From positions 1 to 64,000 of the forward strand of contig JAHLKC010000037.1 in assembly GCA_025449115.1 (NCBI GenBank): DNA of 64,000 nucleotides, written 5' to 3'. Positions 23,104-33,580 of the stretch are shown piece by piece. The first letter of the stretch is position 1; every line of letters begins with the position of its first letter. This DNA comes from Chytridium lagenaria. Its lineage: Eukaryota > Chytridiomycota > Chytridiomycetes > Chytridiales > Chytridiaceae. The notes beneath the pieces are model-generated. The model had not been told where the DNA came from and ran no database searches. It worked only from the letters and a program-made list of their open reading frames with translations. Position numbers and translations under genes: made by a program.

Positions 23104-26100
23104 TGAGTATTAAAATGTGGACGCGGAGACGCGTAGGGGTGTCTATTCCGATACCCTTTTTTTCAAAACGCAATTTTCCACACTTCACCTCATCCACAGC
23201 CATCCCCACGCTGTGTTTGAACGAACTGGACGAAATAGATAATGAAATCGGACAAAGTATCCTGAACAAGGTAACGCAAGAAGATATGACTTCGGAGGCG
23301 ACTGAACAGGAGCTGATGGATGAGGTGTCGGGGTTGACGGTCTGTTTTACTATTCCAGAGCCTTCAACGGGAGAGCCAGAAACGCTGGATGTTGAGTCGA
23401 CGGTGATTTCTCCTGTGGAAGCGGCCGACGAGTTGAGTAAAAGTCTTGCGGTGGTTGTTTTGCTATTCAGAGCATTCAACGGGAGAGCCAAAAACGCTGG
23501 ATGCTGGATCGACGGTGGTTTATCCGATGGAAGCGGCCGACGAGTTGATTGCAAAGTCTTGTAGTGGTTGCGTTGCTATTACAGAGCCTTTAACGGGAGA
23601 ACCAAAAACGCTGGATATTCGATCGACGGTGGTTTCTCCTACGGCCAACGTTGAGTAAAAAGTCTTGCGGTGGTTGTCTTGCTATTGTAGAGTATTCAAC
23701 GGGGGAGCCAAAACGCTGGATGTTGAGTCGACGGTGGTTTCTCCTGTGGAAGCGGCCAACGAGTTGAGTGCAAAGTCTTGTAGTGGTTGCGTTGCTATTA
23801 CAGAGCCTTCAACGGGGGAGCTAAAAACGTTGGATGCTGGATCGACGGTGGTTTATCCGATGGGCGGCCGACGAGTTGATTGCAAAGTCTTGTAGTGGTT
23901 GCGTTGCTATTACAGAGCCTTTAACGGGAGAACCAAAAACGCTGGATATTCGATCGACGGTGGTTTCTCCTACGGCCAACGTGTTGAGTAAAAAGTCTTG
24001 CGGTGGTTGTTTTGCTATTCCAGAGCATTCAACGGGAGAGCCAAAAACGCTGGATGTTGAGTCGACGGTGGTTTCTCCTGTGGAAGCGGCCGACGAGTTG
24101 AGTGCAAAGTCTTGTAGTGGTTGCGTTGCTATTACAGAGCCTTTAACGGGAGAACCAAAAACGCTGGATATTCGATCGACGGTGGTTTCTCCTATGGCCA
24201 ACGTGTTGAGTAAAAAGTCTTGCGGTGGTTGTCTTGCTATTGTAGAGCATTCAACGGGGGAGCCAAAGGCGCTGGATGTTGAATCGACGGTGGTTTCTCC
24301 TGTGGAAGCGGCCGACGAGTTGATTGCAAAGTCTTGTAGTGGTTGCGTTGCTATATTAGAGCCTTTAACAGGAGAACCAAAAACGCTGGATATTGGATCG
24401 ACGGTGGTTTCGCCTATGGAAGCGGCCGACGTGTTGAGTGAAAAGTCTTGCGGTGGTTGTTTGCTATTCCAGAGCATTCAACGGGAGAGCCAAAAACGCT
24501 GGATGTTGAGTCGACGGTAGTTTCTCCTACGGCCGACGTGTTGAGTGAAAAGTCTTGCGGTGGTTGTCTTGCTATTGCAGAGCATTCAAAGGGAGAGCCA
24601 AACACGCTGGATGTTGGATCGACGGTCGTTTCTCCTATGGAAGCGGCCGACGTGTTGTGTGAAAAGTCTTGCGGTGGTAATTTCATGGTTTCTGATGATT
24701 CTTCCAAGTCTTCACTCGAGGTTTTATCTCTCATTGAGATGGGGAGGCCATGTGTCGGGGAAATCAAGCAAGCAGTGGAGGTTGTAGAAGTATTATTACC
24801 CGAATGTCTTAAGCCTGTCGTCGCTGATCAGCAATTATCGAAAGACGATGTCGGATACTCCAAGTTTGATTTGGATACCGAAGCGCCCATGATTATTAAC
24901 GCCAAGCCAGTACCAAACAATTACGGAATGGAACATGGAAGATCTGAGTTGATGATCAGTAGACTTAACGCTTTGGAAACCGTGTTGACAGTGGCTCCGT
25001 CCCCTAGTGAGACTCAACAAATAGATATTTTAGTTCCGAAGCCTGAAGAGTTAAAGCTGGACGAGCCGGACTCTACCCACCGCTCCCATTGCTTCAGCAG
25101 CGGCTTGTAATCTACTACCAGAGTTTGACGGCGAGCTGCTCAGTCACCATGCCCCCCGTTTGTGTTCAGGAGTCCAATGTTATGGTTCCGAAGAGTAAGA
25201 AAGAAGAACTAAGAAAGGTGACTAGTCGAGCGGTGGACGTCGAATGGGCCGACCAATTATGATGATTTGTATTCCCATAAGACAGCGTCTCTTCACCCTT
25301 CATTGAGTAACTCACGTAATCAGCGCGGCAGGGGTCCTTTCACCTTTGCAACATCCGACGAGGTAATTCGGATGTTATGTAGAAGAGAAAACGAGCGGAA
25401 GGAACGGGCATGGAGAGAAAAGGTACAACTATGTTCTCATATTTTACTATCAATCTTTGTTTCGAGTTGACGTGATGTATAGAAAATGTTGCCGGCGCTC
25501 AAGCCTACAAACGCCAGTCTCCCGCAGTAAACAAAGGGTCCGGTTCCCGCGCCCCGCTTAGATATGATCCGAAGGTTGATAGGAATACTCGCGGTCAGAA
25601 GCCAGAGCTGGTGTACAAGGAAAGGAGAGGCTTCGCCGCTTCACTATCGAAACAGAACATGGTTAAACCACCTCGACAAGCTGATCAATTGGATATCACG
25701 TACGAGAAAGCGGGCGCCGAAAAAAGTCCTTTTTTTTCAATCCCTGAGGTAATTTCCGTCTTTAATTTATCTTTCTCCTCATTGTTTAACATAAAGTCCT
25801 CTCAGTCCAACATTTTCAGAGCTTTCTTTGTTGTCCGTCCAACCCCTCCCAATTCGGAGATCCGACCATACCGTTTTTAAACGTCATATAATCTTAGGCA
25901 CTTCGCTCTTTTACACCACCGACATTGGCAGCGATAATATTCTCGCATATATTCTTTCAGCGCTGGAAGTGACTTCCGAGAATCCTGACGAAGATAACCA
26001 ACTCATATTGAGTCTCTGGTTACAGGCTGCAGGATTTTTGCCCTTTATCAAGGTAGGCCGGTGTTAAGTGCCACACAATTCTAATGATTTTCTTGTTTCC

Positions 26101-26392
26101 AGGAGGCCCGTCGAAAGGAGGAGCTGGATAAATTCAAATCGGCTGCAAAAACGGTTGTAGGATCCTGGTATCAGTATGACACGACAGGGATTAACCCTTT
26201 GGAAACCTCGACTGCTTGGTTTGCGGCACAGATCCTTGTTGCTGCTGATGAGATGAGTGATGTGAGTTATAGATCATTGTTTTAGAGTATAGAGCATTTC
26301 CTTATCTCCTTTCAATCTTTTTTGATTGCGTAAAAGCTAACACTAATTTTTTTTAACACTAGCTTCTTGAAGGTTATCGCCTCCTGTCGTAG
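23104..26392 (+). CDS. Unrecognised protein with a long internal tandem-repeat domain
   Basis: Four parts can be seen. A short N-terminal segment (MSIKMWTRRRVG; or the gene starts elsewhere) is followed by an acidic stretch. Then come twelve repeats of about 37 residues (23380-24690) with consensus KSCxGCxAIxEPxTGEP and KTLDxxSTVVSP. A Lys/Asp-rich middle spans 24780-25470. A C-terminal helical region over several exons includes SDNILAYILSALEVTSENPD (25930) and TAWFAAQILVAADEMSD (26210), ending LLEGYRLLS at 26392. Introns with GT-AG ends separate the last exons. Frame slips occur repeatedly inside the repeats and again near 25080-25260. I recognise no domain. Its place directly after CEP131 does not prove a shared function. 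Confidence 0.55.
23380..24690 (+). repeat. Twelve tandem 111-bp coding repeats with partial trimeric order
   Basis: Copies of a CTGGAT ... TCGACGGTGGTTTCTCC block start near 23387, 23500, 23611, 23716, 23830, 23941, 24048, 24162, 24270, 24387, 24500 and 24608, a mean spacing of 111 bp. Three subtypes (GGATGTTGAG, GGATGCTGGA and GGATATTCGA) run in the order 1-2-3, 1-2-3, then 1-3, 1-3, 1-1. This implies duplication of a block of about 330 bp. The array lies inside a coding region, and its period is a multiple of three. Confidence 0.92.
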
Positions 26393-26909
26393 TGCCAGCC
26401 AATTTTTTTCCCCTTACTAGTAACCACATGGTTTCTTCTTTCTTTTGATTTCTTTAAGATTTTGTGATCTTTACTTTGTTTTTTGTTTCCTCCTTTTTTT
26501 TACTTTTATTATGATGTTTTTCCTTGATGCCTCCCTTGTTCAACCACCAAAAAAAAATACTGAAAGGATTCAATAAAGCATATCAATTATCTGAAATGCT
26601 CCTACTCACACCCTAACCCTAACCCTAACTTAGCGAAACTGGTTGCCAAAGGTTATTGCTGTCGTAACGAGCATTTCAGACCCAATCGAGGACCAAAGCC
26701 ATGCGGATCAAAGAAGAGGCGGAGTTTGACGTTAACGATGCACTATTTTTGACGATGTCGAGCTCATTTCTTCAGCTAAGATCTCATCGAAACCATCGAC
26801 ATGTGCAGTATCACTATGTTCTATCTTCCTTTAATTATAAATAACATAGCGCTGTTCTCAGTGTTTCTAGTTTTGGCTCGGAGGTTTTGTGTTTTAAACA
26901 CACTTTGTC
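26393..26909. other. Intergenic region with an interstitial telomeric motif
   Basis: T-rich 3' flank of the repeat-domain gene (AATAAA at 26573) followed by the CCCTAA run at 26611. The rest shows no gene. Confidence 0.6.
26611..26629. repeat. Interstitial telomere-like repeat (CCCTAA)3
   Basis: Three perfect CCCTAA units plus a partial one, the complement of the common fungal telomere unit TTAGGG. It lies between two ordinary genes rather than at a chromosome end. Confidence 0.8.
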
Positions 26910-27657
26910 TCAAGCGATAGCCTTTATCAACCGCATATCTTCATATAATCCGTCCAAGTAACAACAAAACAAAAGGGGGAGCTTATGACGCGTACTCAAG
27001 ATTCTTGGCTTTGCAGAGAGACAAAGAGCGACTCCAATACCAACCAGAGACATGCCAAACAAGGAACCTGAATAGGTCAATGACATCAGTAGGAATTTCT
27101 GCAGAACGATAGGACTTACGAGCACTGAGTTCCTTCTCTTCACCAAGCGCGTATCCCGTCAACAGGGTCACCGCAAACGTCACAGAATTGGTCACGACCA
27201 CCGCGTTCGATAAGTCTGCTGAAGTATTAATCATGACACCTCTGCTCTTTCCTAACCAGACTGTCCTAGCGTGTAGTAATAAACCATTGATCCACTGAGG
27301 TTAATAGCTAGAGGTACGACGTACTTTAAGGGAAACAAATGTTTATCATGGTAAGAGTGCCTTTTAACTTACCTGCCATCGCGTTAGCAGAAACCAGTAC
27401 TCTGCAGCCGTCCGCTTCCACCAGGGAGAGTTGATATGCTTATCGGTGATCTGTTGCAATCCTCGGCTCCCTCTTTTGATGAAAGGGTTCGTAGATCCCC
27501 AGCACAGGGCCACCAACAGCAGTCCGACGGCATTGTCTACCAGAGTTGAGTGAGAAGCAGCATAGTAAACGGGTACGGAGTTGATCGGGTCAGAAATGCA
27601 ATGGGTCGATCATCCATTCAGAAGGCATAAAGGGTGTATCAAACTCAACTCAGCCAT
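26910..27657 (-). CDS. TMEM234: TMEM234-family small multidrug/EamA-like membrane protein
   Basis: A four-span membrane protein of the TMEM234 family, distantly related to small multidrug-resistance transporters; its substrate is unknown. The exons read in order: MAELN at 27657, then AVGLLLVALCWGSTNPFIKR (27460-27530) with GLQQI close to the human LKRASAGLQRV segment. Next are VVPLAINLSGSMVYYYTLGQ (27250-27310), NAVVVTNSVTFAVTLLTGYA with LGEEKELSA (27130-27210), and LFGMSLVGIGVALCLSAK (26990-27060). Each junction fits a GT-AG intron. The tail after CLSAK is ambiguous: it either runs to 26910 or, with one indel, stops near 26983. It is transcribed divergently from VPS36. Confidence 0.85.
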
Positions 27658-27740
27658 GTTCCTCCTGCAGCGATCATGGCACTGTTTTGGTTGCTGCCCT
27701 TCAATAACTCCCAGCAAAAATTAAAGCGTCCATCTTGAGA
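27658..27740. promoter_or_regulatory. 83-bp shared TMEM234/VPS36 promoter
   Basis: The start codons of the two divergent genes lie only 83 bp apart, so both must use this short interval or adjacent coding DNA as promoter. No clear TATA box is visible; a CAAT-like word occurs on the plus strand near 27702. Confidence 0.5.
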
Positions 27741-29950
27741 ATGGGTGATGTCTGGGACCCTACAGAGCTGACGTCCGGTCGGAGACCTGTTCTAGTCATC
27801 GGAGAATCCATTCTACTGGTTCAGAAGGATGTTGGCCTTTACGACGGGTGTGTATCCCAAATCTGAATTCGGTTGCATCGGGGTTCAATTGCATCGTCTA
27901 ATGTTTTGCATTCGTGTTGGGCCACATCCCTTCCATCCATCTACAGCAATACAAGGCTGCAAGACTTTGATTCAGGACAAGCCTATGTTACGTCCCATCG
28001 CATTCTTTGGATTGACGATACCTCTCAGGCGTTGGCGAGATCTCTTTCGTTGAAGGACGTCCAGAGTGTCAACAATACTGGAGGTTTCTCCATGTCAGGG
28101 GTGAGCGGAAGGCTTTTTCTTACGTATTTGGCCGATCTTTAGTTCCATTTTGTTATTCTTACTTAAACGGTTGAAATGAGTGTCATTGTGGGCTCCTGGC
28201 ATATTAACTCTTTTGGTATGGTATCTTTAGGTCATTCCAGCAGCATCAAGTTTCCTAAAGTCATCACCAAAGATCGTTCTTACCGTCCAACGCACATTTC
28301 ACCATCATCCATACCTTCTTTAAATTCCATTAACCTCAATCCATCACACGCAACTCAACAAAGCAATAAACCCACCATTCCGACGCGTCATGGATATGCA
28401 CAATCTGCGACCACCCCAACACCACCTCCCGTTCGAAATGCGATGAGTGCGGTGTTATACGTGCTAAAGACGCAAAACTCTCAAACTCATCACCTCCCGT
28501 ACCAGTGCCCCAAACTCCACCTTCATCATCAACATCGTCTGCCCCATTTGCACTTTTGTGAATCATCCGGATATGGTTACATGCGAGATGTGTGAAAGTC
28601 CTCTGCAACCACCAAAGTCTTCCATTTCGTCGACGACATCATCGACATCTAGCTTGAAGATGGAGAGCGTGCCGGAGAAAATTGTGAAACTTTCGTTTCG
28701 ATCTGGAGGGTTAAATGAGTTTTTGAAAGTGTTGAAAAGTGCGCTGACAGAGAAGGCTTGGGAGAAGGTACGGTTTTTGGTTTACTATGCAGCTAAACAA
28801 GTATATAGAAGATTGAATCACCCACCGCAACAACCCCTTCCGCGGCGATGGCGGCTGCTGGATCTAGTGCTGGTGGTGGAATTTGTGAGTAAATTTATTA
28901 GTCTCTGCACTGCTCTGCTTATTTTACGCTTGGGACTATAACTTACATCATATTTCCCTCCTCATTAATCTATAATCCAAAGCTCGAATTATGAAGGCGG
29001 CCGATTTGGAGAAAAGGAGCGGGACACCTCCTTAAGCGACGCTTTTCGTGACATTGACAGTTTGATGGCCAAAGCCTCTCAAATGGTAATAATCTCGCGT
29101 CAGGGGAACGCCTAAATCCTTTGTAGGTGAAGCTCGCAGAAAGTATCAACGCGAAAATGGCCAACCCACAGCCACCTCAGATTCTTCTTCGGATCAAGTT
29201 AATGCGTTTCGGAGCTACCTTGTTGAATTGGGTATTAGTAGCCCAGTAACCAGGTTTGCATCTTTTATGTTATTGCTGCTAACATCGACTTTTAATTTTA
29301 TAGGGAAGGGACTGGTAATCTATACATACGCGAACTCTCGAGGGAACTTGCAGAGTTTCTATCTAAGATATGAATTCTCGTCGAACTATGATTCCTCTCG
29401 TCGATCTTTACTGCATGATGAATCGTGCGCGTGGTGTTTGTACGTCTACTTTTAAACTGCATGCATAGTTTTTAATCATTATATATATTCATAGCTCTCG
29501 TCTCTCCCTCTGACCTTCTTCAATCCTGCCAAACCCTACAAACACTCAGTCTTCCCTTTCGACTAAGAAATTTGACCGATCCGGTCTATTAGTTGTCGAA
29601 TCTGCTGATCCACGAATGGGTGGCGATGATGCGGTCGCGGATCGCGTTGCAGAGGTTATAAAGGCATCGACTATTTTTGTGGAAAAAGGCATCAACGCTT
29701 TTGAGGTGGCGGAGGTGGAGGGTGTTTCGGTTGTTATGGCTGTGGAGATGTTGAATGTATGTGGTTTTGTTTGTTCCTCTTGTCGCGTTGCTTACTTCTT
29801 TACAAGATTGCGGAATCCTGTGGACGAGTTTGTCGGGATGATACCATTGAAGGGTTGCGGTTTTATGATAATATCATGGATTCTTTTTTGCTTGACTCTT
29901 CGAGCACACTGTTTCAACCGGGGTCGAGAAAGGGATTGGAGTTTTCATAG
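27741..29950 (+). CDS. VPS36: VPS36, ESCRT-II subunit with GLUE domain and two NZF fingers
   Basis: ESCRT-II sorts ubiquitinated cargo into multivesicular bodies; VPS36 binds lipid and ubiquitin. The start MGDVWDPTELTSGRRPVL opens a split GLUE domain, continued as YVTSHRILWIDDTSQALARS (27990). Two NZF zinc fingers interrupt it, as in budding yeast: WICTICDHP with CDEC (28390-28440), and CPICTFVNHPDMVTCEMC (28535-28590). The GLUE domain resumes at 28670. After the SNF8/VPS36-like winged helices come VSPSDLLQSCQTLQTLSLPF (29500) and the end-stretch CGRVCRDDTIEGLRFYDN (29820-29870). The last residues after that are a short tail to 29950. Frame breaks lie just before NZF1 (about 28380) and between the fingers (about 28530). 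About seven short introns are present. Confidence 0.92.
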
Positions 29951-30419
29951 ATAAAACTGGTGTTTCTTTGTCTTCTTCTTCTACTTAATACGATCTCCTT
30001 GTTTTTGGGGGTGGGCATAATTATATACTCTCGATCGGCCTGTATCTCTGCATCTTTCCTTTGAGAGCCAATCCTTAGACATGAGGAAACATAGGCAACG
30101 CTAATAATCATCCCTAATATCATTTTAACGATTAATACCATCTTTGTAAAAGCATGGCCTGAACCCACGCCTAACTACCATTCACAGATCGGTAAGAGGA
30201 CCGACTTCGGTAGACGGAATTCGACCTTATTGTCAACCCCTCGCACACTTCCCACCATGAGTAGAATCAGGCAATACAAGGAGCATCGCCGGCTTAATTG
30301 CAATGAAATTGATTATGACACAGTTAAACCGAATGCAGGTTTTAAACCAGTTTTTCCACAACCGCACAAGGCTCGACACAAATGTCGGAAAGAGGTATAA
30401 AGGAGGGAACAGTACGCCC
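29951..30419. other. Convergent spacer between VPS36 and OST2
   Basis: Holds the 3' ends of two convergent genes. An antisense frame with a hydrophobic start near 30130 (MVLIVKMILGMIISVAYVSS) exists, but nothing else supports it. No further feature. Confidence 0.4.
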
Positions 30420-31114
30420 TCATCCAAGGAAATTGACAACAAAGCCGTACAGAAGGAACGAGCAGAATGCGAATTCGGCGTACGCGCTGGTATGAAGAGT
30501 AAACAGATTGTGTTATATACTAAAGAGAGTAAAAGCTCACGGAGGACATTAAATTATAGAGAAAGGAATACTCACGCTTCCGGAGAAAGTCCCTTGAAAT
30601 CGTTTGATGGGTTGAGCTGTATCCGGAGGTTTGCTAGAGAAAACAAAAGGGGTCATTGTCAGGATACACAACTGAGGGAAAGAGTCCTAATGCTACAAGG
30701 GTTTCATCCCTTCTCCATCAATGATATCAGCTTAGTCAACAAGAAGCCATTCCCAAGACCCCGACCATCCAGCTGCATCACAACATTCTTACCTGCCAAC
30801 ACAAAAGTCCCGACACTCGCAATAAAGGCCGACAAAAACGAGTTATAAGGAAACGTTCCCGCAATGAAAACATAGACGAACAGGATGATGCCCGTCAGCA
30901 TCACAAAAACGAGGTATGAGTCGATGATCTTGAGAAGGTTCGGAGTTGTGTCTTGATAGGACTTCCAGACGGTTTGAACAAGATTGGACTGCTCAGCGAT
31001 GAAACCGGCCTTCTTGGGGACGGATGTGGGCTTGCTTGTTGACGCGGATGTGGAGGGTGCTGTGGTGGCCGCCGTGGATGGCTTCTTGGGGGATGACGAT
31101 CTCTTGCCGCTCAT
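30420..31114 (-). CDS. OST2: DAD1/OST2 subunit of the oligosaccharyltransferase
   Basis: A small ER membrane subunit that stabilises the complex attaching N-glycans to nascent proteins. Exon 1 (31114 to about 30791) encodes a Ser/Thr/Pro-rich leader, longer than usual, then the family core (SLLKIIDSYL-like LLKIIDSYLVF; FPYNSFLSAFIASVGTFVLA). Exon 2 (about 30630-30575) gives NLRIQLNPSNDFKGLSPEA, matching the strongly conserved LRIQ-NP-N motif. Exon 3 gives AYAEFAFCSFLLYGFVVNFL, then Gly and a stop at 30420. Both introns are GT-AG. All three hydrophobic segments and the conserved C-terminal Asn-Phe-Leu-Gly-type ending are intact. Confidence 0.93.
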
Positions 31115-31467
31115 ATCTTGCTTTTTCGACTAGGAATTATTTTTTTTTTGTCCAGCAAAAACGACGAAGTCAACTTGACTTCGAAGCAGCAAGAAAATAA
31201 AAAAGTAACTTAAATAACACAAAGTAACTAAGACGCGTATATATTCGTGAATAAAAGCAGTTAAGAGTAAGAGGCCCAAGTGCGGTGCCGATAAAAAGTA
31301 AAACGGAAATATTAGGGGTGCGCCGCAGCCACAGTGTACTATCAACCCAATGCATCACAGCAGAAAACAGCAAAGATGGTAACAAAAGGCCGGCGTTCAA
31401 AACAATAACATCTTTGTAAAGGTGTTTAGTTGAACAAAACCCCAGGCAGCCGTCCCAGTGGGTGAGC
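31115..31467. other. Intergenic: OST2 upstream, BAG1-like downstream
   Basis: Contains the presumed OST2 promoter and the 3' flank of the BAG1-like gene. A T-run lies at 31139-31149. No gene is seen. Confidence 0.5.
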
Positions 31468-33025
31468 TCATAGGGATGCCATTTTCGATGCCGCCTCCAA
31501 CACCCTCTCCTTCATCCCATCAGCCCTATCCAACAACTGATTCACCTCCCTCACGCACTCCTTCCTCCGCAGCCTCAACTCTTCATGTCCAAACGGCACA
31601 CTAACTCCATCAATCTTCAACAAACTCTGCAACAACAACTCTCCAATCCTGCTATGCTCAAACTTCAACTTTTTCTCCGTGGGTGCGTCATCATCGGTTC
31701 CAGGGGTTCCCGCGATAAAGGCTGTCGCGCGCGTGCTAAAGGATTCAATGAGGGGAACGATAGTGGTGTGGACGTTTTGCATGATGTCGTTCAGCTTTTT
31801 AGTGCAGGCTTCTTCGGGTGAAAGTTGGGGCTGGGGAGGGGAGCGAGGGGGAGGAGCTGGGGTAGGTTCGTGGTGTTGGGGAGCGGGGCGTTGAGGGTAT
31901 GGGTGGTGGGCGTTGGCAGCGCGATTTGATTGAGTGCGAGCAACATTAGGGCTGGAGTGTTGGGGCGATACCTAGTTACAAGGAATCATCGTAAAGTTTC
32001 TTAGGGTTAGTACAATCAGTAGCAAGATAAACCAAGAGAAAATCGAAACAACAATATATGACAAAATGTGACTTACCGGCTTCTCACCGATCATCATTAT
32101 CTTAGAGCCCGGTTTGAGACCATATGCTGTCAATGTTGCATTCATATCCCGCATGACCACTGAAGTACAACGAAAAGAGTCGTTCCAATATCGAGGTGAA
32201 GATGGAGATGATCGTTTCAAGATAAAAAGGAAGAAATAAAAAAATACTTCAGTTAAAAGCCGCGAAATCGTTATCTAAATGAGGGTGAAGGAGAAATCCG
32301 GTTGAGTTATGCACATTGCAGCAAACCGTCCACCATATCCAACCCAAAAAATTAAGAAACCCTCGCCGTATTCTTTCCTCCGCCTTTCTTTATCCTGAAG
32401 AAATAAAAAAACGAATAAACCCGTCTGAACCAAACACAATAACTAAGGAATTGAAAGAAAGCGAGGAGAAACTAACACACAAAAGAGTCACTTCAGATTC
32501 TTACCAAACGCTCCCCGTTCCCCATTCAACTCATCTTCCCCCGAAAACCACCCCGCAATATCATCCAGCGCATGATCAATAGATCTCCCCACATTTTTAA
32601 AAAAACTCACAACCCCTTCCATAGACCCTCCCGCACGATCCGGGGGCTTCCGGCCTCCATTCCTTTGTGAATCGGTTGGACGTGGAGATGCTGTGGGACT
32701 GGCCTCACCTCCTGATACGAGGAGCTTGATGCGCTCAGGTGGGACGCCAGTATTGAGCGAGCATCGTTCGACGAGAGAGCTATGAACGAAATAGAAATGG
32801 TGAGTGTGTGTGAATGCATTAACTCTACTATTTTCATGTCACAAAATCCCCCAAGGCAAGCGCTCCCCATGTTTTCCTCAACCTTCCACAAACGAGACGC
32901 TTCTCATCCTTCATTCGCCCGCTCTTTCCTCACCTTAACGTTACTTTGTGGAAAGCTGGCTGTCCAACCTCATCTCGTATGGGAACCTCAAACTTTTTGC
33001 CCTTCCAGGAGACCACCAACGCCAT
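31468..33025 (-). CDS. BAG1-like Hsp70 cochaperone (ubiquitin-like plus BAG domain)
   Basis: BAG1-type proteins release nucleotide from Hsp70 and can couple it to the proteasome. Exon 1 starts at 33025 with MALVVSWKGKKFEVPIRDEV, a ubiquitin-like beta-grasp start. The next exon (about 32775 down) continues the fold (CSLNTGVPPERIKLLVSGG) and adds a low-complexity insert. After another intron comes ATLTAYGLKPGSKIMMIGEK (32150-32090), the usual last strand of the Ubl. A Pro/Gln-rich linker leads to the helical BAG domain (31780-31470), containing RIGELLLQSLLKIDGV and VREVNQLLDRAD, then the stop at 31468. The order is that of BAG1/Snl1-type proteins. There is no membrane segment. Confidence 0.85.
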
Positions 33026-33580
33026 AATGCAGATGTGTTGTTAATTTTTCACTTTGATGTTTTTCAGACGATCCACGTTGGAAGGGCCACGTCGCGAGGA
33101 CGGATGTTCTTCCACAAAACCATCTGGTTGTCGACGGGTTATCGACGACAGGCGACAGGTAGTCGGAATTGACGAAAGATTGACTTTTGTTAATTTGAGC
33201 TAAAAAAAACTGGCGACATAACTGAGCATCTCATTCAAATACTTGACAGACTAAACAGAATTCAATAACTCGTTTCAAGAATTTAAATCCACAATAAACA
33301 AAGCTTCATGTTAATTATATTGATGGGTAAAGAATCGATGCGTCGAAAAAACAAGGAATGTGCTGCAGCCATATTTCTCGCCTTTCAACAAGGGAGAGAA
33401 ATCAGAAATGGAAAAGCAAAAAGAAAAGAAAGGAGGGAAAAAAAGGAGAAAACCGAGATAAGCCGAACAGAGATGATTTAACTAGGGCGACCGGGAAATG
33501 CATCAATAAAAGAAAAGAAAAGCGTTCTCAAAGTTCAACAATTTTAAAGAACAGAAAATATATATATATATATCTACTCC
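33026..33580. other. Spacer between BAG1-like and RGD2-like genes
   Basis: A-rich, with a short (TA)n run near 33558-33573. It is the presumed promoter of the BAG1-like gene and 3' flank of the RhoGAP gene. No gene is seen. Confidence 0.5.

Noticed and set aside
23821..24477. Antisense frame of 218 codons through the 111-bp repeats
   Set aside because: A shadow of the coding array: the period is a multiple of three, so any frame free of stops in one unit stays open across all units.
29914..30168. Small minus-strand membrane protein (MVLIVKMILGMIISVAYVSS)
   Set aside because: Overlaps the 3' end of VPS36, has no family match and could arise by chance in AT-rich intergenic DNA.
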